A stretch of 64,000 nt of DNA from Silurus meridionalis (GCF_014805685.1 NC_060886.1:30034862-30098861); one strand, 5' to 3'; counted from the stretch's first letter, positions 48,791 to 50,717 are shown. A program made the numbers and translations. The notes: generated by a model not told the origin, from the sequence alone.

Positions 48791-50717
48791 CGCATGCATG
48801 CATCTGCATCGGACGCATATGCAGAGTTTGAATACCGTATCTGCCTTAGCTGCCATTGTGGAGAGCATGGCATGCGAGAACATTCCTAAAATACACTGGA
48901 GATACATACGGTTTAATACACACACACACACACACACAGCACAAAAGTTTGTGGACACCTGAATATAACATTGGTATGTACCTTTTTTTTTGAAGAACAT
49001 CATCTGGGAGGATGTTCCTGTAGATTTGGTGGAGATTTGGGTCAGTTAGGTGAGATGATGAGGCCCATAGGGGTTTCAATAGCTCTATAGCAGGACATCT
49101 TGTAATCCACCATCCCCATATCTTCATGGAACAGGAGCATCATCATGCTAGAACAGGTTTGGGTCTCCTAGTTCCTCCTAGAGTTCCTCCTAGAGTTCCT
49201 CCTAGAGTTCCACCAGGCAACTCGGCCTTTGTGGTAAAAGTTTGAGGAGGAACCATATAAGTGTGGGGGATGGAGTCAGGTGTCCCAATACTTTTGCACA
49301 CAGACTGTATGTAATGTAGACTATTCAGGTTGTTATGTAATAGAGGACGTGAAAAACATTTTTTTTTTTGTGTGTGTGTAGTTGTTTGTGTGTTTGATTT
49401 TGTTATATTTGTTTGTTTGTTTATTTGTTTATTTCATTGTTCTCTCTCCTAACACGGCTTGCTTCTCACCTTCTGCCAAGCTGGCTGATTCCAGTGATGA
49501 GGTAACCACAAGCAATATCCTCTCTCATCTGCTTCTTCCTGCTTGGATTTTATTATTATTATTATTTATTTAACTTTTTTTTTTGGACTGTTTTGGCTAC
49601 GACGGCTTTCTCTCGTTGCCAAGTCAGGAAAAAACCCCCGCACTGATTTATTGAAGTAATGTACATAATGAGTTATCAGAGGTGTAGGATGTCGGTAATC
49701 GGCGCTCGGTGACTCGGAGCCAAAGTGCTGCGCGTTCGCATTCGTCTATTTGAACCGTTTCCTTTTCATTCCTCCGCCGCCTCTCAGGCTCATCAGTCGT
49801 TCTTTTTTTTTTTCTCCAACCCCCCCCGCCCCATCCGTCCATATTCGTCATCTCTCTCCCAGGCACCGTTTAACAACCAGGGTTTTCTCCTGGACGTGGA
49901 GGTCAGTGTCTAAAAAGTGCTCCACAAGCCCTCGTGTTTCTCCTCCCGAACTTCACCGTCTTTCCTGGTCTATTAGAAGGAAGCAAAAAAAAATTGTCGT
50001 CTTTCTTTCTCCTGGCCTTTTCACATCGCCTACACGTCCGTCTTTCTCTTTTCTCCCAGCGAGCCTTCAGACACTGTCTGTTCAGTGTTTCCTTAGCGGC
50101 TCTCCACTCCTTCATTATCTTGTGACATCTTCTGGATGCGCTAAGACACTCGCTAATTTGCAATCAGCCCGCTAATTAGTGAGATTTGTTCCTGTACTGG
50201 AAAAAAAAAAAATAAATAAATAAATTAATGACACGACTTTGCTTTGGTTTCTTCTCTAGTTGGAAAAAAAAAATATATATTTTTTTAAAAAGCCGTCCGA
50301 GTTCATTTCATTTGCAATTTCGACAGCAAGCATGTTGGACTCATTAAAGTTCATCCTGAAAATAAACAAATTAAATAAAAGAAGCCGCTCGAAAACTTCT
50401 TTATCGTTCACAAGTTTGATTTCTGGTTGTCTCGCAACCTCAACGCCGTCTCTCTCTTTCGCTCCACGCAGGCGGCTCTGCTGACGCCGTTAGACGAAGA
50501 CGCCGGCCGAGGAGCAGGTGGACCAGACGCTCGCAAGCCGACAGGAGGCGGAGTTCCGGATTTCCCGCCCCCGGCTGGTCGGGAGATCCTGCTCCGTACG
50601 TGCGTCCCGCGCCCGGCGCCGTACTCCAAAGCCCTGCCGCAGCGTCTCTTCTGCGTCCTCATGAGGGAAGAATACCGGCTCGCCGGAGCGTTCTCGTCCG
50701 ACACGTCGTTCTTCTGA
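6696..50717 (+). CDS. rab3gap1: Rab3 GTPase-activating protein catalytic subunit, 24 coding exons, intact
   Basis: Family role: with RAB3GAP2 it forms a cytosolic complex that accelerates GTP hydrolysis by RAB3 in regulated exocytosis and acts as an exchange factor for RAB18 at the ER; loss in people causes Warburg Micro syndrome. Coding exons: 6696-6713, 6835-6890, 8663-8738, 9339-9471, 9611-9689, 10013-10132, 15485-15650, 15898-15997, 19594-19675, 20293-20361, 21975-22048, 22993-23085, 24103-24272, 26163-26270, 28702-28874, 29932-29986, 31466-31759, 35864-36001, 42255-42482, 43722-43818, 43944-44047, 44152-44267, 46320-46422, 50472-50717. All introns are GT-AG and all phases agree, giving 965 residues (human 981 from memory). 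The GAP region contains [16 protein letters not shown]; its Arg (codon 42375-42377, residue 709) aligns with human catalytic Arg728. The C-terminus is AFSSDTSFF, as in mammals. Confidence 0.97.
6835..6890 (+). CDS. rab3gap1: RAB3GAP1 coding exon 2
   Basis: [18 protein letters not shown] plus a split Arg. Acceptor CTCTAG, donor AGAG/GTAAAA. Confidence 0.96.
7390..7715. repeat. About 21-bp minisatellite in RAB3GAP1 intron 2
   Basis: About 15 units of CAGACAGTGTAAATCC(TG)CTC type. The left half is diverged, while the right half (from about 7585) is homogenised as CGGACAGTGTATGTCCCGTC, with one unit lacking a C. Confidence 0.9.
7862..7955. repeat. (GACA)n(GATA)n microsatellite
   Basis: Compound tetranucleotide repeat in intron 2. 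Confidence 0.9.
7960..8662 (+). other. RAB3GAP1 intron 2, 3' part
   Basis: AT-rich sequence; near 8545-8570 a TACTTTTGTCCACATGTCT tail resembles a Tc1-type end. Nothing else recognised. Confidence 0.4.
8663..8738 (+). CDS. rab3gap1: RAB3GAP1 coding exon 3
   Basis: [18 protein letters not shown] through GKPPEK. Acceptor TTTTCAG, donor AAAAG/GTAACT. Confidence 0.97.
9165..9305 (+). repeat. Dispersed repeat copy A (intron 3)
   Basis: Shares CGCCTCTAGAGGCCGCTCTC, GTAATGACAG and GGAAAAACTATCGGTATG with copies at 9850-9950 and 10755-10995. It ends about 34 bp before exon 4. Family unknown. Confidence 0.75.
9339..9471 (+). CDS. rab3gap1: RAB3GAP1 coding exon 4
   Basis: [20 protein letters not shown] then [20 protein letters not shown]. 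Acceptor GCTTAG, donor GAAG/GTACGT. Confidence 0.97.
9611..9689 (+). CDS. rab3gap1: RAB3GAP1 coding exon 5
   Basis: [20 protein letters not shown] then AHCLVRW. Acceptor CCCCTAG, donor GATG/GTCAGT. Confidence 0.97.
9850..9950 (+). repeat. Dispersed repeat copy B (intron 5)
   Basis: Second copy of the CCTCTAGAGG repeat, 63 bp before exon 6. Contains a short internal duplication of the TCTCGTAAT motif. Confidence 0.75.
10013..10132 (+). CDS. rab3gap1: RAB3GAP1 coding exon 6
   Basis: [20 protein letters not shown], then [19 protein letters not shown]. Acceptor GCTGTAG, donor GCTG/GTGAGT. Confidence 0.97.
10245..10500 (-). mobile_element. Tc1-derived fragment, reverse orientation
   Basis: RAB3GAP1 intron 6. 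Contains GAGGAGGCCTGGGGTGCACT and CAGGAGATCTTCCACTTTAA, the reverse complement of the decayed transposase C-terminus. Confidence 0.75.
10755..10995 (+). repeat. Dispersed repeat copy C (intron 6)
   Basis: Longest copy: GCGCTTTCAGTGCGGCACGC, GGCCTCTAGAGGTCGCTCTC, then GGTGCCGATAATC and CCAATTAATCGTTCGACCTC. Its end pairs with the reverse copy at 2111-2230. Confidence 0.75.
11040..11235 (+). mobile_element. Tc1-derived fragment
   Basis: Contains ACACCCTTGTTGCTGAATAA, CAAAATCTAGTGGAACATCT and AGAAGAGTGGAGGTTCTCAT. Confidence 0.75.
11290..12050 (+). other. RAB3GAP1 intron 6, unique stretch
   Basis: Mostly unique sequence with a short GT repeat (11685-11703). From about 11704 to 12050 it is GC-richer and more complex than the rest of the intron; the open frames there lack codon signature or homology I recognise. 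Confidence 0.5.
12055..12280 (-). mobile_element. Tc1-derived fragment, reverse orientation
   Basis: AACCTCCACTCTTCTGGGAG, GAGGAGGCCTGGGGTGCAGT and AGCATGATGATGCCCC on the complement: a decayed copy lacking clear termini. Confidence 0.75.
12291..12550 (+). repeat. (CTGT)n(CTCT)n(CTAT)n compound microsatellite
   Basis: About 260 bp of tetranucleotide repeat in intron 6, ending with CATA and CATC units. Confidence 0.95.
12560..13890 (+). other. RAB3GAP1 intron 6, unique then AT-rich stretch
   Basis: 12560-13300 is mixed unique sequence; 13430-13890 is strongly AT-rich. No gene recognised. Confidence 0.5.
13898..13939 (+). repeat. (CA)n microsatellite
   Basis: Dinucleotide repeat in intron 6, about 100 bp from a GT repeat of the opposite sense at 14041-14089, so the two can base-pair in RNA. 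Confidence 0.95.
14041..14089 (+). repeat. (GT)n microsatellite
   Basis: About 24 GT units; complementary partner of the CA tract at 13898-13939. Confidence 0.95.
14335..15170 (+). repeat. Degenerate tandem array of TTTCATTTCAATTCCACATT units
   Basis: About 830 bp of intron 6 built from diverged units of roughly 20-30 bp (TTTCCACATT, ATTTCATTTCAATTC). Purine-poor on the plus strand. Open frames across it are compositional artefacts. Confidence 0.85.
15449..15482 (+). repeat. (TG)n tract directly at the exon 7 acceptor
   Basis: About 17 TG units run into the GTAG acceptor of exon 7 (AG at 15483-15484). See finding. Confidence 0.95.
15485..15650 (+). CDS. rab3gap1: RAB3GAP1 coding exon 7
   Basis: [20 protein letters not shown] then [19 protein letters not shown] and [10 protein letters not shown]. 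The acceptor is GTGTAG at the very end of a TG repeat with no separate polypyrimidine tract. Donor AAATA/GTGAGA. Confidence 0.96.
15898..15997 (+). CDS. rab3gap1: RAB3GAP1 coding exon 8
   Basis: [19 protein letters not shown] then [14 protein letters not shown]. Acceptor CCCGCAG, donor CCCG/GTAGGT. Confidence 0.97.
16080..16905 (+). repeat. Long polypyrimidine stretch in intron 8
   Basis: About 800 bp almost free of purines on the plus strand, with TTTCC/TTTTC motifs but no strict period. It gives open frames on both strands that encode only F/S/L or K/E/R. Confidence 0.9.
17000..17650 (+). other. RAB3GAP1 intron 8, unique stretch
   Basis: Unique sequence between the pyrimidine tract and the minisatellite. 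Nothing recognised. Confidence 0.5.
17680..17855 (+). repeat. 30-bp minisatellite (ACCACCATTACCATTAA type)
   Basis: About six units of ACCACCATTACCATTAAYACCACTACTATG. The minus-strand frame reads [10 protein letters not shown] repeats, but this is not a gene. Confidence 0.92.
17928..18890 (+). repeat. (TTTC)n tract of about 960 bp
   Basis: Near-continuous TTTC tetranucleotide with occasional TTACTC, CTCT and TTTTACTC variants in a loosely recurring higher-order pattern. Homopurine/homopyrimidine throughout. The array length in the assembly should be treated as approximate. Confidence 0.97.
18900..19593 (+). other. RAB3GAP1 intron 8, 3' part
   Basis: Begins with a purine-rich AAGGAAAAGAAAAG-like stretch (opposite bias to the TTTC array), then unique sequence to the exon 9 acceptor. 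Confidence 0.5.
19594..19675 (+). CDS. rab3gap1: RAB3GAP1 coding exon 9
   Basis: [20 protein letters not shown] then GACEDPI. Acceptor GTTCACAG, donor ATAAG/GTTTTA, a weaker donor than the others. Confidence 0.96.
19845..20035 (+). mobile_element. LINE 3' fragment
   Basis: RAB3GAP1 intron 9. Reads [19 protein letters not shown] then [19 protein letters not shown], the C-terminal end of a fish non-LTR reverse transcriptase, followed by TGTGGCGCCCCCTAATGGAA and a GAAGAAGA-like tail. 5'-truncated. Confidence 0.7.
20100..20240 (+). mobile_element. Tc1-type terminal fragment
   Basis: TGTACTCACTTTTGTTGGCG and TACAAGCTGCCCATTGGCTA resemble the 3' end of fish Tc1 elements. It sits directly after the LINE fragment and 50 bp before exon 10. 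Confidence 0.55.
20293..20361 (+). CDS. rab3gap1: RAB3GAP1 coding exon 10
   Basis: [20 protein letters not shown] then DVYS. Acceptor CCTTCAG, donor ACTC/GTAAGT. Confidence 0.97.
20473..20519 (+). repeat. (GT)n microsatellite
   Basis: Intron 10; a second GT tract follows at 20683-20720. Confidence 0.95.
20683..20720 (+). repeat. (TG)n microsatellite
   Basis: Intron 10. Confidence 0.95.
21165..21720 (+). repeat. 24-26 bp minisatellite (GGTAGAAGATAACCATTAGG type)
   Basis: Intron 10. About 22 units of TCTGGTAGAAGATAACCATTA with GGGA or ATGA ends; variants swap GTAGAAG and GTTGAAG. A subset shows a two-unit pattern with a shortened AACTAGGG unit (21465-21520). Confidence 0.95.
21975..22048 (+). 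CDS. rab3gap1: RAB3GAP1 coding exon 11
   Basis: [20 protein letters not shown] then QCLLG. Acceptor TTCTCTCAG, donor CTCG/GTAAGA. Confidence 0.97.
22049..22992 (+). other. RAB3GAP1 intron 11
   Basis: 944 bp of apparently unique sequence with no repeat recognised. Confidence 0.55.
22993..23085 (+). CDS. rab3gap1: RAB3GAP1 coding exon 12
   Basis: [20 protein letters not shown] then [11 protein letters not shown]. Acceptor CCGCAG, donor AAAG/GTCAGT. Confidence 0.95.
23200..23460 (+). repeat. (TCTG)n/(TCTA)n compound microsatellite
   Basis: Intron 12; about 260 bp of mixed TCTG, TCTA and TCTC units. Confidence 0.95.
23470..24102 (+). other. RAB3GAP1 intron 12, 3' part
   Basis: Mostly unique AT-rich sequence. 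GCAAAAGTATGTGCACCCCA near 23550 looks like a lone decayed Tc1-type terminus. Confidence 0.4.
24103..24272 (+). CDS. rab3gap1: RAB3GAP1 coding exon 13
   Basis: [20 protein letters not shown], then [20 protein letters not shown] and NDVLNSILL. Acceptor TTTCTCAG, donor ACTG/GTATAC leading straight into a CA repeat. Confidence 0.97.
24275..24304 (+). repeat. (CA)n adjacent to the exon 13 donor
   Basis: CA repeat starting within five bases of the exon 13 donor. See finding. Confidence 0.95.
24345..24630 (-). mobile_element. Tc1-derived element, reverse orientation
   Basis: Intron 13. Begins with terminal repeat TGGCAAAAGTATGTGGACAC and holds CTTCATGGAGCTGGTTTTGA and ATCAAGCTGGAACAGG. A SINE follows immediately. 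Confidence 0.78.
24643..24818 (+). mobile_element. tRNA-derived SINE
   Basis: Intron 13. A-box-like GGCAGCTCAGTGGTTAAG, B-box-like GGTCATACGTTTAAATCCCA, body GGGCCCTTGAGCAAGGCCCC and the 3' tail CTGGATAAGAGCGTCTGC typical of fish SINEs. Nearly full length and the best preserved copy here. Confidence 0.85.
24928..24981 (+). repeat. (CT)n microsatellite
   Basis: Intron 13; a CA repeat follows at 25029-25072. Confidence 0.95.
25029..25072 (+). repeat. (CA)n microsatellite
   Basis: Intron 13. Confidence 0.95.
25372..25662 (+). mobile_element. Tc1-derived element
   Basis: Starts GGCCAAAAGTATCGGGACAC; contains CCCAAACCTGTTCCATCATG, CATGGGTTGGAGTGGAAGAT and AGAAGAGTGGAGGTTGGAA. The right terminus is replaced by a GA/GATG microsatellite. 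Confidence 0.78.
25666..25740 (+). repeat. (GA)n(GATG)n microsatellite
   Basis: Intron 13; expanded at the broken right end of a Tc1-derived element. Confidence 0.92.
25740..25990 (+). repeat. Duplicated cassette: Tc1 terminal repeat plus GATG/GA microsatellite
   Basis: TACTACATGGC(C)AAAATTATTGGGACA and ATGGCCAAAAGTA...GGACACC(A/T)G recur four times, interleaved with ATGGATGG and GAGAGA runs. The terminal repeat itself has been amplified with the microsatellite. Confidence 0.8.
26163..26270 (+). CDS. rab3gap1: RAB3GAP1 coding exon 14, variable linker
   Basis: [20 protein letters not shown] then a Lys/Asp-rich linker. The start after GTGTTAG is chosen over a nearby CCCAG because YLFPDA parallels mammalian FLFPDA and keeps phase. 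Donor CCAC/GTAAGC. Confidence 0.88.
26310..26578 (-). mobile_element. Tc1-derived element, reverse orientation
   Basis: Starts 40 bp after exon 14. Contains CCTGGGGTGCAGTCAGCATG, CCATGGAGCTGGGTTTGTGC and ends CGTCCCAATACTTTTGTCTA. Confidence 0.75.
26590..28080 (+). other. RAB3GAP1 intron 14, middle part
   Basis: Mostly unique AT-rich sequence; 27650-27735 has the GAATCATTT/GATTCGTTCAGGAACGAAAC motifs related to the repeat at 1141-1400. Confidence 0.45.
28260..28595 (+). pseudogene. Decayed Tc1-type transposase fragment
   Basis: Intron 14. In one frame, broken by stops, it reads [18 protein letters not shown] then [18 protein letters not shown] and EIFGFN, matching the Tc1 transposase stretch before the first catalytic Asp (WSVDSK for the usual WSDESK). 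It lies 107 bp before exon 15. Confidence 0.7.
28702..28874 (+). CDS. rab3gap1: RAB3GAP1 coding exon 15
   Basis: [20 protein letters not shown], then [20 protein letters not shown] and [18 protein letters not shown]. Acceptor TGGGCAG, donor ACGG/GTAAAG. Confidence 0.97.
28984..29022 (+). repeat. (GT)n microsatellite
   Basis: Intron 15, about 110 bp downstream of the exon 15 donor. Confidence 0.95.
29030..29931 (+). other. RAB3GAP1 intron 15, 3' part
   Basis: Unique sequence. 29640-29800 is more complex, with CTGCTAATCGG and TGTGCTAATGAGAGG motifs; a possible conserved element. Confidence 0.4.
29932..29986 (+). CDS. rab3gap1: RAB3GAP1 coding exon 16
   Basis: [19 protein letters not shown], nearly identical to mammalian. 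Acceptor TTCCCAG, donor CCAG/GTAACC. Confidence 0.97.
30072..30590 (+). mobile_element. Non-autonomous element with CCGGAAATT-type ends
   Basis: Intron 16. Starts TAGGGTTGCAAAATTCCGG and ends CCGGAAATTGTACGCCCCTC, an inverted pair. Internally rich in AATTCCCATGAAT-like motifs and contains TGAGGCCACGCCCATTACAT. A reverse copy lies at 39400-39925. Confidence 0.65.
30645..30840 (+). repeat. GA tract and CT tract flanking 140 bp
   Basis: AGAGAG (30648-30671) and CTCTCTCT (30805-30838) are complementary and could form a stem around the sequence between. Confidence 0.7.
30990..31200 (+). repeat. (GACA)n/(GATG)n degenerate microsatellite
   Basis: Intron 16. Confidence 0.85.
31466..31759 (+). CDS. 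rab3gap1: RAB3GAP1 coding exon 17
   Basis: Begins [18 protein letters not shown], contains the acidic [18 protein letters not shown] and ends EPLYIPITQ. 98 codons, phase 0 on both sides. Acceptor CTACACAG, donor GCAG/GTGAGT. Confidence 0.97.
31965..32325 (+). repeat. GGTTGGTT-rich minisatellite with 60-bp higher-order unit
   Basis: Intron 17. Units such as GGTTGGTCAGTAGGTTGATAAG plus TAAATAATTAGGTTGGTTGG repeat about six times. G-runs of two only. Confidence 0.92.
32330..32860 (+). mobile_element. Tc1-derived element
   Basis: GGTACTGGGACTTTTCTAGC at the left, CTTCACCTGAACTAGGAGAC, then AAGTGGAAGATCTCCTTCTA, TCCTGTGGAACATCTTTCCA and AGAAGAGTGGAGGTTCTCAT. About 120 bp around 32440-32570 looks foreign. 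Confidence 0.75.
32870..33340 (+). other. RAB3GAP1 intron 17, unique stretch
   Basis: No repeat recognised; the open frames have no homology I know. Confidence 0.5.
33350..33800 (+). mobile_element. Tc1-derived element interrupted by a SINE
   Basis: Left part CTAAATGAGGAGACCCCCAG to GACCCTCACTGAATGATATC, right part GCCCTTGTGGGTGAACACGC to AGAAGAATGGAGCTTCTGTG, separated by the SINE at 33553-33692. Confidence 0.72.
33553..33692 (-). mobile_element. tRNA-derived SINE nested in the Tc1 element
   Basis: The reverse complement has the GGCACCTCAGTGGTGAGAAA head, TTGGGACTTCTGATCAGCAG and TCATGAGATCAAATCCCAGC. The tail is degraded (TGGCATCTTCCAAATACC). Confidence 0.7.
33840..34390 (+). other. Pyrimidine-rich stretch of intron 17
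   Basis: T- and C-rich sequence with TCTCTCTC runs. No unit structure. Confidence 0.6.
34388..34645 (+). mobile_element. Tc1-derived fragment with transposase trace
   Basis: Encodes [16 protein letters not shown], the region of the second catalytic Asp. The left end is TATCAGGACACCCGACGTCT. Confidence 0.78.
34655..35420 (+). repeat. Purine-rich minisatellite (GAATGGRGTGRG units)
   Basis: Intron 17. About 765 bp of 11-22 bp units such as TGGAGAATGGAGTGAGGAAT. The long minus-strand frames (336 and 243 codons, all H/S/F/P/L/T) are artefacts of the repeat. Confidence 0.92.
35864..36001 (+). CDS. rab3gap1: RAB3GAP1 coding exon 18
   Basis: [20 protein letters not shown] then [20 protein letters not shown] and DMESFK. 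Acceptor TTCACAG, donor CAAG/GTAACG. Confidence 0.98.
36120..36450 (+). mobile_element. Tc1-derived element
   Basis: Intron 18. TGTATTGGGACACCTGACTT at the left; CATGGGATGGACTGGAAGAT, GACCTGCACCCCCCAGGCCT and AAAAGTGGAGGTTATTATAA follow. Nearly full length without the right terminus. Confidence 0.78.
36590..36680 (+). promoter_or_regulatory. Possible conserved non-coding element in intron 18
   Basis: Complex sequence with a SOX-like AACAAAG (36622-36628) and the octamer ATTTGCAT (36642-36649). Conservation not tested. Confidence 0.25.
36958..37034 (+). repeat. (TA)n microsatellite
   Basis: About 35 TA units in intron 18, abutting a pogo-class element on its left end. Confidence 0.95.
37035..37640 (+). 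mobile_element. Pogo/Tigger-class element remnant
   Basis: The left end reads CTGCGGCTTAAACAACG and the right end GGGTGCGGCTTATATTTGGG to TCCGGAAATTACGG, typical of fish pogo elements. It encloses the transposase fragment at 37222-37530. The extreme left terminus is lost at the TA repeat. Confidence 0.7.
37222..37530 (+). pseudogene. Pogo-class transposase fragment
   Basis: [20 protein letters not shown], then [40 protein letters not shown] and VKGRR. This matches the DDE_1 transposase stretch starting at the first catalytic Asp (MDEVP-type) up to the VIFKRKTMPK-type motif; the rest is missing. 102 codons open, then a stop, so not a working transposase. Confidence 0.75.
37650..38080 (+). other. 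RAB3GAP1 intron 18, AT-rich stretch
   Basis: No feature recognised. Confidence 0.5.
38090..38388 (+). mobile_element. Tc1-derived element
   Basis: GCACCCCAGGCCTCCTCATC, AGAAGAGTGGAGGTTAATTA and right terminus GGGTGTCCACAAACTTTAGC. The left part is duplicated or rearranged (GTCTGGTGAAACATCTCACC appears before the body). Confidence 0.75.
38630..38800 (+). promoter_or_regulatory. Possible conserved non-coding element in intron 18
   Basis: Complex sequence with several homeobox-type TAATTAG/GAATTAGC sites and TTAAGCTGATTAAGC. Conservation not tested. Confidence 0.25.
38810..39390 (+). other. RAB3GAP1 intron 18, mixed stretch
   Basis: T runs (38818-38832, 38921-38942) in otherwise unique sequence. 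No gene. Confidence 0.45.
39400..39925 (-). mobile_element. Reverse copy of the CCGGAAATT-type element
   Basis: Shares GGGCGTGGCCTCAGTA, GTGCATGTGATTTT, CACCTGCAATTTTGTAAATT and AATTCCCATG on the complement with the copy at 30072-30590. More diverged at its ends. Confidence 0.6.
40035..40245 (+). promoter_or_regulatory. Possible conserved non-coding element in intron 18
   Basis: Low-repeat sequence with TTTAATTGTGCTTAGCCAAG, an NF1-like TTGGCATTTTGGC and TTTAATTGCTG. It stands out against the surrounding repeats. Conservation not tested. Confidence 0.3.
40400..40695 (+). mobile_element. Tc1-derived element
   Basis: GGCCTTGCAAAAGTATTGGT, CTTCATGGAGATCTGCTTTT and CATGGGTTGGAGCGGAGGAT; internally scrambled, with the AGAAGGGTGAA segment before a second GGTTGGAG block. 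A SINE follows. Confidence 0.72.
40699..40826 (+). mobile_element. tRNA-derived SINE, diverged copy
   Basis: GTAGCTTAGTGGTTAAGGCA head, GGGTCGGAAGGTCATAAGGT, CTGGGCCCTTAAATAAGGCC body and TTGCTGGATAAGG tail. Confidence 0.75.
40830..41425 (+). other. RAB3GAP1 intron 18, unique stretch
   Basis: GC-richer than neighbours; no gene or repeat recognised. Confidence 0.45.
41430..41545 (-). mobile_element. Tc1-derived fragment, reverse orientation
   Basis: CAGGAGATCTTCCACTCCAA, CCCATGTAGAGCAGATCTTC and CATGGAGCTGGCTTTGGTAC. Confidence 0.72.
41560..41990 (-). mobile_element. Tc1 element fragment, different subfamily
   Basis: Contains the transposase remnant at 41670-41924 and the reverse of the upstream coding part (GATGCTCCACAGATGCTCAA, TAGGGTTCAGGTCTGGAGAC). 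The right end is GGGTGTACTCACTTTTGTTC. Confidence 0.8.
41670..41924 (-). pseudogene. Tc1 transposase fragment
   Basis: [40 protein letters not shown], then [12 protein letters not shown]. This is the conserved KHGGGSVMVWGC stretch and the QQDNDPKHT motif with the second catalytic Asp changed (HNNDLKHT). No full transposase frame remains. Confidence 0.85.
42255..42482 (+). CDS. rab3gap1: RAB3GAP1 coding exon 19 with catalytic Arg
   Basis: [20 protein letters not shown], then [20 protein letters not shown] and [16 protein letters not shown]. The AGG at 42375-42377 is the equivalent of human Arg728, which is required for GAP activity. Acceptor CCCTCAG, donor AGAGG/GTGCGT. Confidence 0.97.
42483..43250 (+). 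other. RAB3GAP1 intron 19, 5' part
   Basis: Contains a (GT)n(GA)n tract (42706-42738), two A runs (42846-42862, 42959-42973) and unique sequence. Confidence 0.5.
43260..43575 (+). repeat. Dispersed repeat with GCAGCTCTACCTCTGCCATG core
   Basis: Intron 19. Core GCAGCTCTACCTCTGCCATG, TTAATCTGTATTCCATGTGA and AGAAATCAATCTACATA is shared with 59035-59420 and, reversed, 60155-60245. Family not recognised. Confidence 0.75.
43722..43818 (+). CDS. rab3gap1: RAB3GAP1 coding exon 20
   Basis: [20 protein letters not shown] then [12 protein letters not shown]. Acceptor TGTGTAG, donor GAAG/GTGAGT. Confidence 0.97.
43926..43943 (+). repeat. (CA)n forming the exon 21 acceptor
   Basis: The CA repeat ends in CAG, which is the acceptor of exon 21. 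Confidence 0.9.
43944..44047 (+). CDS. rab3gap1: RAB3GAP1 coding exon 21
   Basis: [20 protein letters not shown] then [15 protein letters not shown]. The acceptor CAG is the last unit of a CA repeat (43926-43943). Donor GGAG/GTGAGG. Confidence 0.95.
44152..44267 (+). CDS. rab3gap1: RAB3GAP1 coding exon 22
   Basis: [20 protein letters not shown] then [18 protein letters not shown]. Acceptor CTTCGCAG, donor AGCT/GTACGT. Confidence 0.96.
44345..44430 (+). mobile_element. SINE body/tail fragment
   Basis: Intron 22. CGCTGCTGGACCCTTAGCGC, GAGGCCCTTAGCCCCTGATA and AACTCTGTATAAGG resemble the fish SINE body without its tRNA head. Confidence 0.6.
44500..46000 (+). other. RAB3GAP1 intron 22, mostly unique
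   Basis: AT-rich to 44760, then unique. 45590-45950 is complex and GC-richer, with AATAGATCCCTGTAGTCGAG and AATAGATCGGGGCGAGCAGG as a short direct repeat. Confidence 0.45.
46020..46085 (+). repeat. (AT)n-rich microsatellite
   Basis: Intron 22. Confidence 0.85.
46320..46422 (+). CDS. rab3gap1: RAB3GAP1 coding exon 23
   Basis: [20 protein letters not shown] then [14 protein letters not shown]. Acceptor GTCTCAG, donor GCGG/GTAAAC. Phase 0 at the end, so any phase-neutral exon in the next intron can be inserted. Confidence 0.97.
46440..46465 (+). repeat. (CA)n just downstream of the exon 23 donor
   Basis: Starts about 17 bases after the exon 23 donor. Confidence 0.95.
46715..46965 (-). mobile_element. 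Tc1-derived element, reverse orientation
   Basis: Intron 23. Left terminus ACTATACGGTCAAAAGTTTG, then GGAGGCCTGGGGTGCATTCA, CATGCTGGAACAGGGTTGGG and a degraded right end. Confidence 0.78.
46990..47460 (+). other. RAB3GAP1 intron 23, unique stretch
   Basis: T-rich unique sequence with no feature recognised. Confidence 0.5.
47470..47680 (+). mobile_element. Tc1-derived element, internally deleted
   Basis: Left terminus GGTCAAAAGTATTGGGACAC and right terminus GTTGTCCACAAACTTTTGAC are both present. Contains CTTTGGGATGAATTGGAACG, the FGMNWNA-type trace of the FWDELER region with the catalytic Glu. Confidence 0.78.
47700..48215 (+). other. RAB3GAP1 intron 23, unique stretch
   Basis: No gene or repeat recognised. 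Confidence 0.5.
48241..48330 (+). repeat. (CT)n microsatellite
   Basis: About 40 CT units in intron 23. Confidence 0.95.
48405..48550 (+). promoter_or_regulatory. Possible conserved non-coding element in intron 23
   Basis: Between two large microsatellites lies complex sequence with AAAGGCAATAATTATCCCAA, CATGTAAATCATGTGAAATC and GATTCAAATGAGG. Conservation not tested. Confidence 0.3.
48724..48789 (+). repeat. (GT)n microsatellite of about 65 bp
   Basis: Longest GT tract in the window, intron 23. A short CA partner is at 48917-48938. Confidence 0.95.
48940..49315 (-). mobile_element. Tc1-derived element, reverse, both ends present
   Basis: Left terminus GCACAAAAGTTTGTGGACAC, right terminus TGTCCCAATACTTTTGCACA. 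It contains a four-fold GAGTTCCTCCTA tandem (49169-49212) absent from other copies. Confidence 0.8.
49320..49460 (+). other. T-rich stretch before the candidate microexon
   Basis: Repeated TTTGTTTG units, then CTCTCTCCTAAC leading to the candidate acceptor. Confidence 0.5.
49481..49501 (+). CDS. rab3gap1: Candidate 21-nt RAB3GAP1 microexon
   Basis: CTGGCTGATTCCAGTGATGAG (LADSSDE) sits between a pyrimidine-rich acceptor ending CTGCCAAG and donor GAG/GTAACC, in intron 23 where both flanking exons are phase 0. Seven codons would be added without disturbing frame. From memory, a human isoform seven residues longer (988 against 981) exists; I cannot confirm that it uses this position. Inference, needs RNA data. 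Confidence 0.5.
49863..49901 (+). CDS. rab3gap1: Candidate 39-nt RAB3GAP1 cassette exon
   Basis: Encodes [13 protein letters not shown] in frame with both flanking exons (phase 0), with acceptor CTCTCCCAG after a strong pyrimidine tract and donor GTGGAG/GTCAGT. Not recognised from any RAB3GAP1 isoform I know, so it may be a decoy exon. Confidence 0.35.
50472..50717 (+). CDS. rab3gap1: RAB3GAP1 coding exon 24 and stop
   Basis: [20 protein letters not shown], then [20 protein letters not shown] and the family end [11 protein letters not shown] with TGA at 50715-50717. Acceptor CACGCAG. GC-rich compared with neighbouring introns. Confidence 0.97.
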   Translation, partial: AALLTPLDEDAGRGAGGPDARKPTGGGVPDFPPPAGREILLRTCVPRPAPYSKALPQRLFCVLMREEYRLAGAFSSDTSFF

